DNA of 64,000 nucleotides from NCBI GenBank assembly GCA_022592445.1, contig JABYQR010000117.1, positions 1 to 64,000 on the forward strand, given 5' to 3'. This stretch comes from Cytidiella melzeri (Eukaryota; Basidiomycota; Agaricomycetes; Polyporales; Irpicaceae). Numbering within the stretch: the stretch's first letter is position 1; each line of letters begins with the position of its first letter. The translations under genes and the position numbers were made by a program. A model generated the notes under the pieces. The model made no database searches. It was not told where the DNA came from and worked only from the letters and a program-made list of their open reading frames with translations. Shown here in pieces: positions 44,808-56,562 of the stretch.

Positions 44808-47446
44808 CTACGCAATGCTTACCCGCAAATATTTCCCTTTCAGCTGCAAAACCGGAACAGTGAAGAGGAACAAGCCCCCAACGATTGCGGCTTCGCATCC
44901 AAAGGTCTGCAACGCGCCGTTCTTAGTGGCCCAAACTACTTGGAAGTAGGCAACACTGAACCCGCCAAGCGTACGAGCTAGATTAAGCAACGCGGAGACT
45001 TCGCCCTTGAGAAACAGATATCAATGTACTTCTAGATTAGCCAATGGACAGAAATCTTACTTGGAGCCTCGGGAAGCAGGCGTTACAGTAGGCATCTGCG
45101 GAGGGATGAAAAACTATGGGGATCGGGTACACTTGAGATACTCACAGACAGCAACAGTGTTGAACATGACAGCAACTTCGGCGATTCCCCAGCCCATCAC
45201 AAGCGCACCGACGCTGAGATGATTTTGAAATGAGGCCCCGATGAGAACAAACCCGCAAATGTACATCGGTACCGCGATATAGCAAGTCCTAATTCAGTGT
45301 TCTTCAACTTGTCTTGCCATGTGACGCGTTGACTGTATTTACCATAGCCGCGATTCCGCTTCGAAAACACCATTGTTACGTCGAATACAGATTCTCATCA
45401 CCCAATCATTCAAGTATCTTCCTAGAATTTCGCCTATAAGTACGGCAACCTGTGAAGCAAACACGGTCGGTCAATGAAGTGTAGACGAAGCAATTCAAGG
45501 GACACTAACAATCGGGGTTGCGTAGACGCCAGCAGTGGCGAATTGACTGAATTTGTAGCCTAACGGAGGAGGCAGTTGTACGAATACTGTGTTTGTGACC
45601 TAAAAATACCGGTGGTCTGTCATTTTGAACTCGTACGTGGATGCATGGTGATACGTACATTGACCCCAATACTGAATCCGAACAGCATTGCCTACGAGAA
45701 ACGGTTCAGCACAATCGTACTGTATCCACAAAATGTGAGAGTACCTCAAACAGGAGAATTCCAAAAAGATGAGGGCGCCACACAAGATTGAACCAGACCG
45801 ACACGACGTTCGCCCAGTTTGAGCGGTACTTTGCCATGCGAGCACCTGTAATGCCGACGAGGGTTTCTATGCGATATCGTATAGCGGAAGCAGGACGAGC
45901 AATCGGTCTAGGGTCTGTCAGCTTGCGATCGTACAGTCTTTACAAAGCAGTACCATAAAGATTAGAGCGGACTTCATCACCAAAAAGAAGATGACCTACG
46001 TTTCCTCCCCAAATAATGCGATAAGTCCGACAACAATCGCAATGTACATTGCGCCTATACCATAGGTCCATCTCCAGCTAATATAAGCGTGTCATTTCAG
46101 CACATAAACTTGTCACATTTAAGTTACAATACCTTGTACGAGCTACCATGAAGCCAAAGGCAAACGGAGAGAGGAAAGGCGAGATGATAAAGCCCATGGT
46201 CCAGATGTTGAGCTGCAATTTCATTTCAGCTCTGCGCGAGTACGATCCATTTCGGCACTGGACTTACTTTCCTAGCCTGCAAATGGAACGGAAATAGATC
46301 TGTGACAATGTAGAGACCCTGCACGACATGAATCAGTACGCTCTCAGATATACAGAGTCGTTTGAGGGCTTACTGTGGCTTGAGGGCAAGTCCTACAGAA
46401 CGTTATTTAAAGGCAGGGAGGCGGACGCATAACAAACACTTACGCGAAAAACGCGGTGAGGCATCGCATCCCTGTCAAACGAAATCAAATGAAACCATGA
46501 AGCATTAATCAGTTCGATGTACATACCGTTGAATGTTCTCAAGTTGGGCGAAAAGGTGCAGCCAATGGCAAATCCGAGAGCGAGAAGCTTGGCAGCGAGT
46601 GAGTGAAAGGATGTTCATAAGCGTTGATGCGTACCTGTGACCAGAATAAAATCGGTAAACGGCCATAACGGCGCATCAAGATGACGGCCAGCATACCGCC
46701 CCAGCCTAATTTGATGATACGACACCGCTCAGAATGATGTACGGCGATTGTGGGAAGTAAGCACATACCAAAAAGGAAGATACTCCAGCTGGCAGCAGTA
46801 GACGAATAAACCTGGCCAAACGCTCGTGCTGCGCGAAGATGGCACGTACCTAGATGTGTGGCTATTGATAATGGTAGTCGAGGTACGAAATTGAACGGCC
46901 AAAGCATGGACATCCGCAATACCTATCATCCCACAAAATTTAAACCAAAGTATCCATTTCAAGAGCTGCATGACTCACCGATGCCTGAGTCGAAGTCTGG
47001 GACGATCGCAGCCAACGTTATTATGAAGAGTTGGAGGTTCTTGCGGAAGTTGGACCACTGCCAGCCAGAGTCACCTTTTGATATATTTTCCGTGGTCGTC
47101 AAACCTGAAATTTCCACGTACGTTCTGTGGGTCATCTGGGTCATCTCTAGGCTGTGGCCATAATACAATTGTACCGTCTTGCGAGAGCTTCAACTTGTCC
47201 GCAACCTCGTCACCGAACTCAATCCTAGCTTCACTGAAGGCAAAATGTACGTTAGGGCATCAATTCACTTGAAAAATATGGCGTCACCTACGCGGGGTCG
47301 ATAACAAGACGTCCAGCGTTCGTCTCGTGATAGGAATACAAGTCGATCTGTGAGGAGACTCCCTCCACCGTAACCTGCTCTTCCCCGACACCAGCTTTCA
47401 ATTCTTTTTCATCGCTGTGAGGATCGGAATGGGATATGTCGGACAT
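44808..47446 (-). CDS. MFS transporter, tandem paralogue C
   Basis: The most upstream member of the tandem array in transcription order. Starts MSDISHSDPHSDEKELK at 47446 and ends KGKYLRVSIA with stop at 44810-44808. The N-terminal 40 residues differ from A and B, but SYHETNAGRLVID onwards is shared, as are VPDFDSGIG (near 46981), WGGMLAVILMRRYGRLPILFWSQ and LGGFSVAYFQVVWATKNGALQTF. The helix after the first TM segment (IADVHALAVQFRTSTTIINSH) is more diverged than its equivalents, which suggests a different substrate. A TATAAATA box on the minus strand near 47571 lies about 125 bp upstream of the ATG. More than ten exons. Confidence 0.85.
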
Positions 47447-48295
47447 TGCGGAGATGCTGGAACTGGTTCAAGTCGATGTATCTATCGGGAAGCCTAAAGG
47501 GGGCCTAATGAAGGGTAACGGGAAGGCGAAAGGCCACGCACACACATTTGTGAGAGAATAACGCATGTTATAAATACACCTTGAGGGGTGCAAAGTAATG
47601 GGAGTGGGCAATGGAATTGACAAAAGGCTTTTGTTTGTAAGCGCAGTTCAGCGTGAGAACAACACTGACAGTCATGGAATCATGCAGACTCATCTTGGTA
47701 GTGTCGTGAGAGCTCTTCGAGTCTACAGACCCCGTCCATACAGTCATACCATGTCGGCGTTAGAAGGACTTGATCTCTAGACAAACGTTCCACCAGCTTC
47801 AGATGGCCGCTTTACACGTGTGGCGACATGTGAAGATGAGACTTTCTCGGGAAGCGATGAAATTCCATCGTGGGCTTAAGCAAACAATCATCTGTTGGAA
47901 AGGATGGAAAACACCGTAGATTCATGGGAGCTGCGGCTCCTGCAATAACGTATGCCTATTATAGCGATAACGTGAGGGGTACGCGGCGTGCGAGGAGTCA
48001 CACGTACCATTAATAGATTATATAGTAGTACACACCTATGCCAATAATGCTGACCTGCGTGGCAAAAATATGCGGCGACGTACCAGCATCAGCATGAGGG
48101 ACTCGGAGGAGCGTAAGACTGGGCACGGCACTGCTGGCATTTTGCAAGCGCTTATGCCGACGCCACAATGTGAGCCATTACCTAATCTGGCTGGTATACT
48201 CAACCAAATTCAACCTGCATATCTACTCAACGAGAAGAGTACTGTAACGTAGTACAACATGATGGTGAGCCAGCGGATCCCAAATGAATCCACAC
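47447..48295. other. Intergenic region, MFS C promoter and SDR 3' flank
   Basis: Holds the minus-strand TATA box of MFS C near 47571. No gene or repeat of note in the remainder. Confidence 0.4.
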
Positions 48296-49712
48296 TCAGA
48301 GATCCTTAACCTGGTCTTCCAGCCAGTCCCACAACCTCTTTCCGATCTCAGGGTCGTAGGCCTCTTCTCTCATCCTTCCAAGTCTGGCCCAAGGTATAAA
48401 GAACTATTCGGATCATTCAGCAAGTTGATAGGCAGCAAAGAGATATGTATGAGAGCACCTCTCCATTGTACTTCAGAGCCTCCGGCATAGTGCCAGCGTA
48501 GAGCTGGGTCAGAGCACCCATGGGGGTTGGGAAAAGGAAAAGAGTATCCTGCAACTAATGCGTGAGCGGGGTTCATAGGGTCACACATGAAGATCATAAA
48601 GTGATGGCGTGTTGAACCTTTGACATGTGACGTTGAAGCTCCGATCTAATGTTTCCTGTACAACACTTAGCTCGCTGAATCGGTAGGAGTACTCAAGGTC
48701 TGTACCGGGGTTGACAAATATCGAGATGATTCCTTGGTCAGAAAAGCGCCTGAAGAATTCTACTGCAATTACCGCGTTCCCCTACGAGCTGCAGTAAAAA
48801 CATTTTCGGTCCGATGATATGCAAGCAGTGGACGCACAAATTTGCTCTGCACATACAGCCTTCTGGTGCCAAAAGCTTTTCTGGCCGGACCGTCCTTAAA
48901 TGTATCCCAGTTCAAAGTGCCAAAGTAGGCGACTGACGAGGATGTCGTGATGATGCGTGCATGTTTATCGGGGGACGTCTCTTTGCCGCGAAGAAGAGCA
49001 GGTAGGAGGAGTTTTGTGAAGTACCAGTGCCCTGTCGTCACATATCGGTAAACGTGAGGTGTGCCACCAGTCACAGAACTTACCCATGGTGTTGGTACCA
49101 AACTGCATGTCATATCCATCAGCAGTGACATACTCGATCGGCAGCGACATCACGCCCCTGAAGGAAAAGAATATTTGAGCTGCACCGCCTAACAGAGGCT
49201 TCAGGTGTACGCACGCGTTGTTGAATAAAATATGCAACTCCTTCTCCTTGCTACTTCGCGGTCAGAAACATAGTATTCACGATACACGGCTGACAGGCAT
49301 ACCTGAGAAATTCTTGCGCGGAGCGACGAACAGATGCCAAATCTGCAAGGTCAAGTTGAAGGAAGATCGGCTCATGACCTGTCAGGTCCTTCAACTCTTG
49401 TATCGCAGAGTTAGCTTTCTCTTTGGACCTGGAAGCAATGTATACCTTCGCATTGCGATTGAGGAGGGCCTTCACCGCGTGTAAGTTCACTGTGTCTTTC
49501 TACGTACGGTACTGCATACCTTTGTGGTCTCCTTACCAATACCGACATAGCCACCTGCCCGCCATCAGTTATACTTGTGCTTGTACGAGTGTACGGATAA
49601 CCAACTCACCGGTCACACGACCCGTTAGGTCAGGGATCTGGTCGACCGAAAATTTGGACTTTGGAGGGCGGGACTGGCTCAACACCTGGCCATAGTTTTT
49701 CAATGCGCTCAT
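48296..49712 (-). CDS. Short-chain dehydrogenase/reductase (retinol-dehydrogenase-like SDR)
   Basis: NAD(P)-dependent oxidoreductase with a Rossmann fold. Exons on the minus strand give the full motif set: TGGYVGIG (cofactor loop, split by an intron near 49570-49610), [27 protein letters not shown] (usual NNAG with Cys replacing Gly), the TSSS motif in [13 protein letters not shown], and the catalytic YVQSK (YxxxK). The C-terminal part reads [27 protein letters not shown], and [19 protein letters not shown] to stop at 48298-48296. Start ATG 49712. This is the arrangement of fungal retinol-dehydrogenase/light-dependent protochlorophyllide-reductase-like SDRs. Substrate unknown. A divergent promoter region separates it from the kinase at 50280. 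Confidence 0.85.
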
Positions 49713-50092
49713 CTTGTGGTGTTGAAGAAACGTAGACAGGAGGGCGAGGAATATGAGGAAGACAATCGACTTACCGATCCTTATATACCTTAGCATCCTG
49801 CCTAGTTCTCAGACTCCTAGTATGCTACATGCGAATTGTTTCATCTCTGGCCCCGCTTCCATAGCCTATCAAAACCGCGCTATGTTGACTCAGCAGTACA
49901 ACAGACTCCGGCCGGCTAGAGGGCGTAAGCTGACCGTGTAGAACGAGGGTCACGGCTACCAGACTGTGGCAGTACTACTTCAAGCATAAGTTGTGATGTT
50001 TGTGTTGAGTGTCATCAGCGGTGAGTAAGCGACCTCGGTGATCTGGACGGCCCGCACATCAAAATCCGGCAAGCCACGCGGCAGGCCGTAAG

Positions 50093-50107
50093 TGTCGTCG
50101 ACACTGG
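50093..50107. promoter_or_regulatory. Perfect inverted repeat in the divergent promoter
   Basis: AGTGTCG-T-CGACACT, 7-bp arms with a 1-bp spacer, lies in the 568-bp gap between the divergent SDR and kinase genes. It could bind a dimeric regulator; only the symmetry is seen. Confidence 0.35.
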
Positions 50108-50279
50108 CGTTTACTGTAACTTTCCGCGCAGCTACAGCGTCGGACAGCTGGAGAACATGCTATAGCTCGTAGTCACATCTTTGTAGGTATGTAAACCACG
50201 GCCAACACGAGCTGTCTCTGATTATTGCGCAGAGTATCCCTTAATACCGCGTGACCCTCGTGCGTACTGTAGCAGCGCC

Positions 50280-52971
50280 ATGTCAGACGACAACATAGCC
50301 AGTCCACACTTCACCATTGCCCCCTTGGAACCCGACTGGCAGCCCATACTACACGCAGAGAATCAGGTCGTGCTATACCACCCTACCTCTCATGCACTGT
50401 CTATAAGGCAGCACCCATCCGCACCCAGAGCAGCTCATGTGGTGAGAAGGAACCCTCAGGTGGGCGATCAATGCCCATACTGCCACAGACCAATATCAGC
50501 CAATGGTCCCCTTGACGAAGACAGCAGAGCAGACCTCGATGACATTGAGGCAGAAGACGACGGCCAGACTCCGAGGACTCGAGCACCAAACTACTTTCAA
50601 CTTCTGCAGATCGCGAGCGAGACTGGCTCGGTTCCGTCCACTCCTGGATCTTCCCGTAGAAGCTCTACTCCTACGTTCTTGCACAATGACCCCCAGGACG
50701 CACGCGGCGAACATCCGTTCAGGCCTGCAAATATGGCAGAGGGATATTTCAAGACATTTTTTCAAGAGGAGTGTAGACTAGGCATGGGAGCTAACGGGAG
50801 TGTATATCTTTGCCAGGTGAGTAATTGTTTGCTGACAACTCAATGTTCTGTGCTCAGTACGCTATCTATGAAGCATGTGCTTGATGGAAACCCTCTTGGT
50901 TTGCATAGCTCACTCTATGCCAGGAAGAGGTAGGCTTAACACCTGAATTTGACAACAGGTCGCTTTGCGGTGAAAAAGATTGCTGTGGGCCAGTCACATT
51001 CCTATCTCTTCAACATCCTGCGAGAGGTATGGCGGCACAACCATTGCATCTCAAGGCTCCCTAAACGTCGATATAGGTCCGCCTTCTTGAAAAACTTCAC
51101 CACCCAAACATTGTCACATACCACCACACGTGGCTTGAAACGTGCCAATTTTCGTCATTTGGGCCAAAGATACCGACGCTACAGTATGCACCAGCAATTA
51201 AGCGTGTTTTCTTCTGCTGATCTGTCATCGCAGTGTCCTCATGCAATGGGCCGAAGGAGGAAGCCTTGACGACTTCATCGACGCCCGCATGGGCCGTGCG
51301 TCCGCGACTCACCTCCCACAGCTCCACTCCGACACATCCGGATCAAACGAGCACGCATCGTCCGACCCAGACCCTTCTGCTTATTCTCGAGGCGCAAGAG
51401 TGCGCGCATTTCGAGCGATGCAGCATGCTGCTCCGGAGGAACGAGAGCGCTTGCGACGTGAGATGTCTGGCATGGGGCTGCGCGGGAATGCACGCAGCAA
51501 CGTGGAGTGGAAGCCAATACATCTGCTCAGCGCTGATGAAGTGAAGAGTTTGTTTAGGGATGTCGTGGAAGGCTTGGCTTTTCTGGTACGAGAGCTTTCT
51601 TCGTACGCTCATCGCAACACTCAGACCAGATATCGTTCAGCATGATAAATCTATCCTCCACTTGGATCTCAAGCCTGGTAACGTGCTACTCACCTGGGAT
51701 GAAGGGATATTGTTAACGTGAGTTTATCAGCCATGTTCAGAGCATCTCAATTTACTTATCTCAATTAGGCCGAGAGCTATGCTATCTGACTTTGGAACAT
51801 CGCAAGATATGCTGAACTCCCGGGCACGGTCTGGGAACACGGGAACGTACGTGCATCTATCAGAATTACAGCCGTGCACTCACATGAGACCACAGGCTGG
51901 AATACGCTTCCCCAGAATCTCTTCCATCTCCGACTACTGGTCTGCTCTCACAGGTCGACTCCAAGTCTGACATGTGGTCGCTAGGAATGATCCTCCACAA
52001 GATGCTCTTCTTCCGGTTGCCTTACCAACACGCCTCAGGGCGCACCGACAAAGGCACAGATTCGAGACGAGATGAGCGTGAAACCGCTGAGCTGCTTGAG
52101 TGCGAAGTTTCAAGCTATCCTGGGTACGCATTTCTGGTATGCCACGTATCTCGCCTATTTACCTCTAGTCACCATGCAGCTTCAAGTCATCTCCAACGTT
52201 GGTCACTGCATTTGAGTCCCGGTATCTCCCAAGGGCATTTCTGGTCCTCCTGGAGAATCTTTTGCACCGCAGGCCATCGATTCGACCTACATGTGAGAAG
52301 GTCTTGGCGGCTATTCGTGAAGGCGCAGTACGTTGTCCGTAATTTGTTCCGCGCTGATTTCACAATATCTAAAGTGACAAATACTCTCCAGCTTGACCCT
52401 TTAACTCCACCGAGTGCGGCTGACAGTCGGGCCAGCAACTCTCTAGTTCCAGCTCAAAGGTCTAGCGACGAAAACATCTCTCGCCCTCCTCTCCAGGCCG
52501 CGACGTCGAGCAATATCGAGGAAATCGAGCTTCCGCAATGGGCCGACGAACCATCTCGAGAAGGACAAGTCGGAGATGAAAGTGAAAAACGTGTTCCCTT
52601 ACGGCTTCCTTCCCCTCCTCTGCCACAAAGAGCGCCTCTGTTGAGGTTAAGGTTGTGGCAGAGGGACGTACTGGTCTTACAAGGGCCCCCACCGAAGACT
52701 CTAGTGGTCCGCACTATCAAATCCGTGCTGCTCGTTGCGAAGGTTGGTGAGAAAACTCTATGCAGCGGGCAAAGGTCACTAAGGGGCAAAATATTCACAG
52801 GCATTTTCGATCTTCTCATTGTCTCGAAATCCTAACGTCAACAGCGGCCTGCTGACGCTGGCTCTGGGGCCTGCAATCGCGGATACGTGGTACGACGGGA
52901 TTGTAATATCGATATTCCTAGGCTGTGTGCATGTTGGTATCATGGCAGCTGCTTCTTATGGTGGTCATTGA
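50280..52971 (+). CDS. IKS1: IKS-family serine/threonine protein kinase
   Basis: Protein kinase of the IKS group (S. cerevisiae Iks1 type, cellular role unclear). The N-terminus has a CPYC pair (Cys65, Cys68) followed by an acidic and Ser-rich linker and a NYFQLLQIA run. The kinase domain begins near residue 170: glycine loop LGMGANGSVYLCQ, then after an intron FAVKKI (catalytic Lys), LHHPNIVTYHHTWLET, MQWAEGGSLDDF, a long insert with a charged helix, HLDLKPGNVLL (HLD in place of HRD, as expected for this group), SDFG, and a YASPE-type APE equivalent. After a Ser/Pro-rich linker, the last exon ends in a hydrophobic segment (GIVISIFLGCVHVGIMAAA), a possible membrane anchor, stop 52969-52971. 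About nine exons. Confidence 0.85.
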
Positions 52972-53329
52972 CATGCCGCATTGAACTTGTTCCACGACTG
53001 TAACACTCACCTCGGTGGTCCGACACATTTGTTCTAATGGACGTCTGGGCAGTTCGAATTGGAAATCATACATGGATACACACCTCTTATATAAACTATC
53101 TCAGGAACGTTTTGCATGCACAATGTACTCCAGGGCTCGAGATGCATAATTTTATGACCATGCTTCTGTTCCTCTCGCGTGTGGGTATAATCGCTCATGC
53201 GCGTATATTCACAACATCAAGAGAATGAAGCTAGTCCAGATCCTCACGTATCGCAAGTCTACAAGTCAATTACATTGCACCTTCGCTTCTGGCGACAATG
53301 TACCTAACGTTTTCGCGGTGAAACGATGA

Positions 53330-53692
53330 CTACGGGACATGTAGGTTTCTAGTAAGCACATACCACGCGTGAATGACACCTGGAATCCACCCAACGAAGC
53401 ACAGCAGGATGTTGATCCAAAAATCTACATTGAGAAGAGGTTCAGCTCGGCTGACGTCCTAGTCTGCCTCCGATTGCGTACCGGCAGCCAAACCACGCTC
53501 TGAGGTGAAGAATTCATGGGTTAGCATACCTTCGAAGCTGCTGAATGGCCAGACTTACTGAGGAATACAGTGAGAGGTGGAATGAAGCTGGTGAGAGATG
53601 GTCAAGGTGAGTTTGTTCATCGGAGATCATGGAGCTTACATAGCCACAAAGTAGAGTAACACGTTGCCGGTGCTTGAGACAGGGGCGGCCAT
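53330..53692 (-). CDS. PMP3: PMP3/UPF0057-family plasma membrane proteolipid
   Basis: Tiny membrane protein of 64 residues in four exons (start ATG 53692, stop TAG 53332-53330). The product reads MAAPVSSTGN, then hydrophobic helix 1 ending in IPPLTVFLKRGL, then the second helix FWINILLCFVGWIPGVIHA and WYVLT. This is the full UPF0057 signature; the family's best-known members, yeast Pmp3 and plant RCI2, affect membrane potential and salt tolerance. The exon junctions fall in LYFVA|IFIPP, VFL|KRG and AAD|FW. A gene-fragment-carrying transposon has inserted about 130 bp upstream of its ATG (53824-56562), which may affect its promoter. Confidence 0.9.
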
Positions 53693-53823
53693 CGTTGTTC
53701 GGGGGTGTGCTGAAGAGTGCGGTTAGGGACGGAGGTGGTAGTTACTCGTATGAGACTCGGAAGTAACGGTGACATCATTCTTAAAGCTTGGAATAGAAGA
53801 TGAATGTCCCTTTTACTTATGTT

Positions 53824-53945
53824 CACTGCACGTTAGCCCTGAATTCCCATCGTGGATATCGCGTGTATATTAGTGATATCCATCCGATATCCACCCTATA
53901 TCCATTCACACTTATTTCCATGCAATAAAAATGTAATATCCATAT
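53824..53945 (+). repeat. Left TIR and subterminal repeats
   Basis: CACTGCACGTTAG terminus followed by GGATATCGCGTG and at least four copies of ATATCCA within 120 bp. Confidence 0.8.
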
Positions 53946-54127
53946 AAGCGCCCACAACTATAATCCAGACCCGCAAGGAGCGCCCGTCGGCATTCTCCCT
54001 GCAACCATGAATTCGACAAACGCGTCATAACTCCACACACCGCACCACAGAAACTCATCAGAAACCCAGGCCCGCTCTTCCCCAAGTGCGCGCCTGTACA
54101 CCTTTGTTCTTTCTCTGATGCATCGCG

Positions 54128-54489
54128 ATGTCTCAGCTTGTTCCTCACTCCCTCCCTCGCGTCTCACCCTGTGTTGCTCCGTCGCTGATGGAGTTGCCCA
54201 CGCCGTTCAGATCCAGCTCTACTGCAGTCACCCTACTCTGTTGTCTCCTTAGGACCGCTGATAGAGCCCTTCCGGTGAGTGTATGCGGTGCCTTCATCCT
54301 AGTTCCACATTGCTGACCCAAATACGTACGTAATGTCTCAATCATTGGTGACTGATAACGCGCACTGTGTCCGTCGCAACGAGCTCTGGCGTTAAACGCT
54401 AGCAGCCCTACTGTTGATCTCTACCAGGACGCTTACTATTTGACAGGCAGTGGGCATACTCCCAAACGGTCAGCAACAACGCATGACGT
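54128..54489 (+). pseudogene. Captured exons resembling a FunK1-type leader (weak)
   Basis: Two open segments joined by a plausible intron: MSQLVPHS...LPTPFRSSSTAV...RTADRALP (54128 to about 54271) and DAYYLTGSGHTPKRSATTHD (54430-54489, flanked by CAG and GTGAGT). Ser/Thr-rich leaders of this kind occur in front of some FunK1 kinases, and a FunK1 fragment follows at 55057. The assignment is from memory and weak. Confidence 0.35.
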
Positions 54490-54559
54490 GAGTCCCTGTG
54501 GTAAGACCTACAATGCATTCTATCTATGCGGCACTTTCGTGTTGACTGACTCTTCTATG

Positions 54560-55056
54560 GCAGGAGTAACGCTTCCGCAGGCCCGTCTAATAACACTGGA
54601 TCTGCTACCGCTTTCCAATATGTGCCCACGTCCCTGGATCCGGAGGAGCTTATACAGCTCTTACTCTCGGACCAGGAAATCACATACGTGCATCAAACAC
54701 TGAAGACATTCGCAAAGGAGACTACCACTCGCCATTACACGGCCGCCTTACCTAATCTCACCGTTCCAATCCTCAACGTCGATACCAATCTCTCCGATCT
54801 GCACTACAACGATAATCTGTTGTACGATTACGCCGGAGGCATAGCACTCGGTGCGCTCAAACGTTGGCGCGAGGCAGAAGAGTTCTTCGAGATTGTTGTC
54901 AGTGCCCCTGCGCAAGCGGCAGCTCGAAGCTTTGAAAAAGCTGACTTTGGTACAGCTGATCTTATACGGAAAAGTACGTGTCGCGCTCGCCATACTTGTT
55001 TCAACACCGGAGGTTTAGCCTGAGACTTACATACAGGCACTACCACCTCCGCAAAG
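54560..55056 (+). pseudogene. COP9 signalosome subunit 3 (CSN3) fragment, first part
   Basis: Reads RHYTAALPNLTVPILNVD, NDNLLYDYAGGIALGALKR and EEFFEIVVSAPAQ, then after a frameshift near 54915 QLEALKKLTLVQLILYGK. This is the helical-repeat region just before the PCI domain of CSN3. Intron signals (GTACGTG at 54975, CAG at 55036) are kept, so the capture was from genomic DNA, not mRNA. It lies inside the TIR element and is followed abruptly by FunK1 sequence. Confidence 0.7.
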
Positions 55057-55735
55057 GTCCTCAACTTCGTGTATCGCCTCGCCCTCATGTCACGAGACGA
55101 GCTTGGCTACGATACTACGGCCGAGCCTGCGACTTCGGCCAAGGTTCAGATGTTGAACAGGAATTCAAGAATCCCTACGCTGCCTCATGCGCGAAGGATA
55201 TCCTGGACAACCAGGTGCTTTACCCTATCTATAAGGTCTGGATCTTCCCTTCATTCGTTCGCGGACCGACGCTCTTCACTGATCAAAACCCGTAGGTCAC
55301 TTGTACCAACGTCGCGGACACTGATAGGGGGGTGTACTTTATCGGGAAGCATAGTGTAGCCTCATATTCGCCGACGGGCCGCGCGACCAAGGGTTACGTG
55401 ACTTTCAACAAGCAGAAGCCGACACGGCTGTGCTTCATGAAAGACTACTGGCGCCCCAACTCGAGCAAGATTCCCAAAGAGTTGGATGTATACAAGACGC
55501 TGAAGACAGCGGGAGTTCGCAATGTCGCGACTGCGATCGGAGGCGGGGATATTCCGGGCCAATACACCGTTACTCGGGAGTCTTTTGACCTCGAGAAAGT
55601 ACCATTAGAGCGTGTCCATTGTCGCCTTGTGTTTGAGCAGCTCGCACGACCGCTGGAGGCATACAGGAGCTCATCAGATATGATTGTGGTGTTATTCGAT
55701 GCGCTACAAGGTGAGCACATAGGGGATTCAGCGTC
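55057..55735 (+). pseudogene. FunK1-type protein kinase fragment inside CSN3
   Basis: Contains VLNFVYRLALMSRDELGYD, DILDNQVLYPIYKVW, GVYFIGKHSVASYSPTGRATKGYV, CFMKDYWRPNSSKIPKELD, RNVATAIGGGDIPGQYTVT, HCRLVFEQLARPLE and VVLFDALQ, the order found in FunK1 (PF17667) kinases up to just before the catalytic HRD region. The catalytic loop itself is missing. The fragment sits between two CAAAG pentamers (55052-55056 and 55736-55740). It cannot be an active kinase. Confidence 0.72.
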
Positions 55736-56199
55736 CAAAGTATATGAATTCTGTCCTCATAAAGCTAATGAAAAATTCTCCGTACTTCAATTTTACGAAA
55801 TCGTACCCGCGGACAATTAGTAAGCTCACAGCCTTAGCAACAAAAGATGAAGAGCTGTACAGGACGGTGCGTTGCCTCGCGGTACGTGTTAGGCTTCAAA
55901 AAATGACGTCCTACATTGTAGGAGAAAAACTGGGGTCTGGTGCAGCAAACCATCGCAAGAGCATCACAGTGGTTGATCAAGAAACTCACCTTGACGTACC
56001 TGACTCTTGGCTTGGGCGACATTGCAAGCCTCATCAGTGTTGCTACCGAGCATGAAGTGCGAGCATTGATACTAGACATGGTGAGCTCTTTGCCAAACGA
56101 CCGTCGATTGTGAATACTCACGATAGCACTGCTGACGCATAGATTGAGAGCGACGAGATAACGGCAAGCATATCCGTTGACGGGACTGTAACGCGTTAA
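55736..56199 (+). pseudogene. CSN3 fragment, C-terminal PCI part
   Basis: Resumes CSN3 with PKYMNSVLIKLMKNSPYF and KSYPRTISKLTALATKDEELY, then WLIKKLTLTYLTLGLGDIASLI and ILDMIESDEITASIS, closing at TAA 56197-56199. This matches the winged-helix/PCI end of CSN3 (human: TKTFLTLSLQDMAS and MIEDGEIFASI). At least two introns with GT...AG ends are kept. Together with 54560-55056 it gives about the C-terminal half of CSN3, split by the FunK1 piece. Confidence 0.72.
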
Positions 56200-56399
56200 C
56201 CTTCTCCGACTCTGTCGCTCAATGCTCGAAAGCCGACGTAGACAATTTGCATTAGTATTACAGGTCATCAACTCGAAGTAATCTATGTATACTGTATACG
56301 TACATGCATGGTCAGCTCGCGCGTGGTGTGCAATGGCATAGTGGCCAAAAATCAATTAAATTCTGAATATTAATATACTGCCCGATTATAATTATCGCT

Positions 56400-56562
56400 G
56401 ATCAGGCGTCTACGTGGATATTGGATGGATACAGCATGGATATTCCAACTATTCTAGGCTCTATCCACGCAATATCCATTCTGAGAAGTGCATGGATATT
56501 GCGTGGAAATTTTCCATATCCACGCAATATCCATCGTTGATATTCACGTCTAACGTGCAGTG
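56400..56562 (-). repeat. Right TIR and subterminal repeats
   Basis: On the minus strand it begins CACTGCACGTTAG and continues GATGGATATTGCGTGGATATG, then CACGCAATATCCATG and further GGATATTGCGTGGATA units. About seven copies in both orientations fall within 160 bp. Confidence 0.82.

Noticed and set aside
53824..56562. CSN3 as the normal chromosomal gene of this locus
   Set aside because: It is split by kinase sequence, frameshifted near 54915, lacks a credible N-terminal half and lies wholly between inverted repeats with a target duplication.
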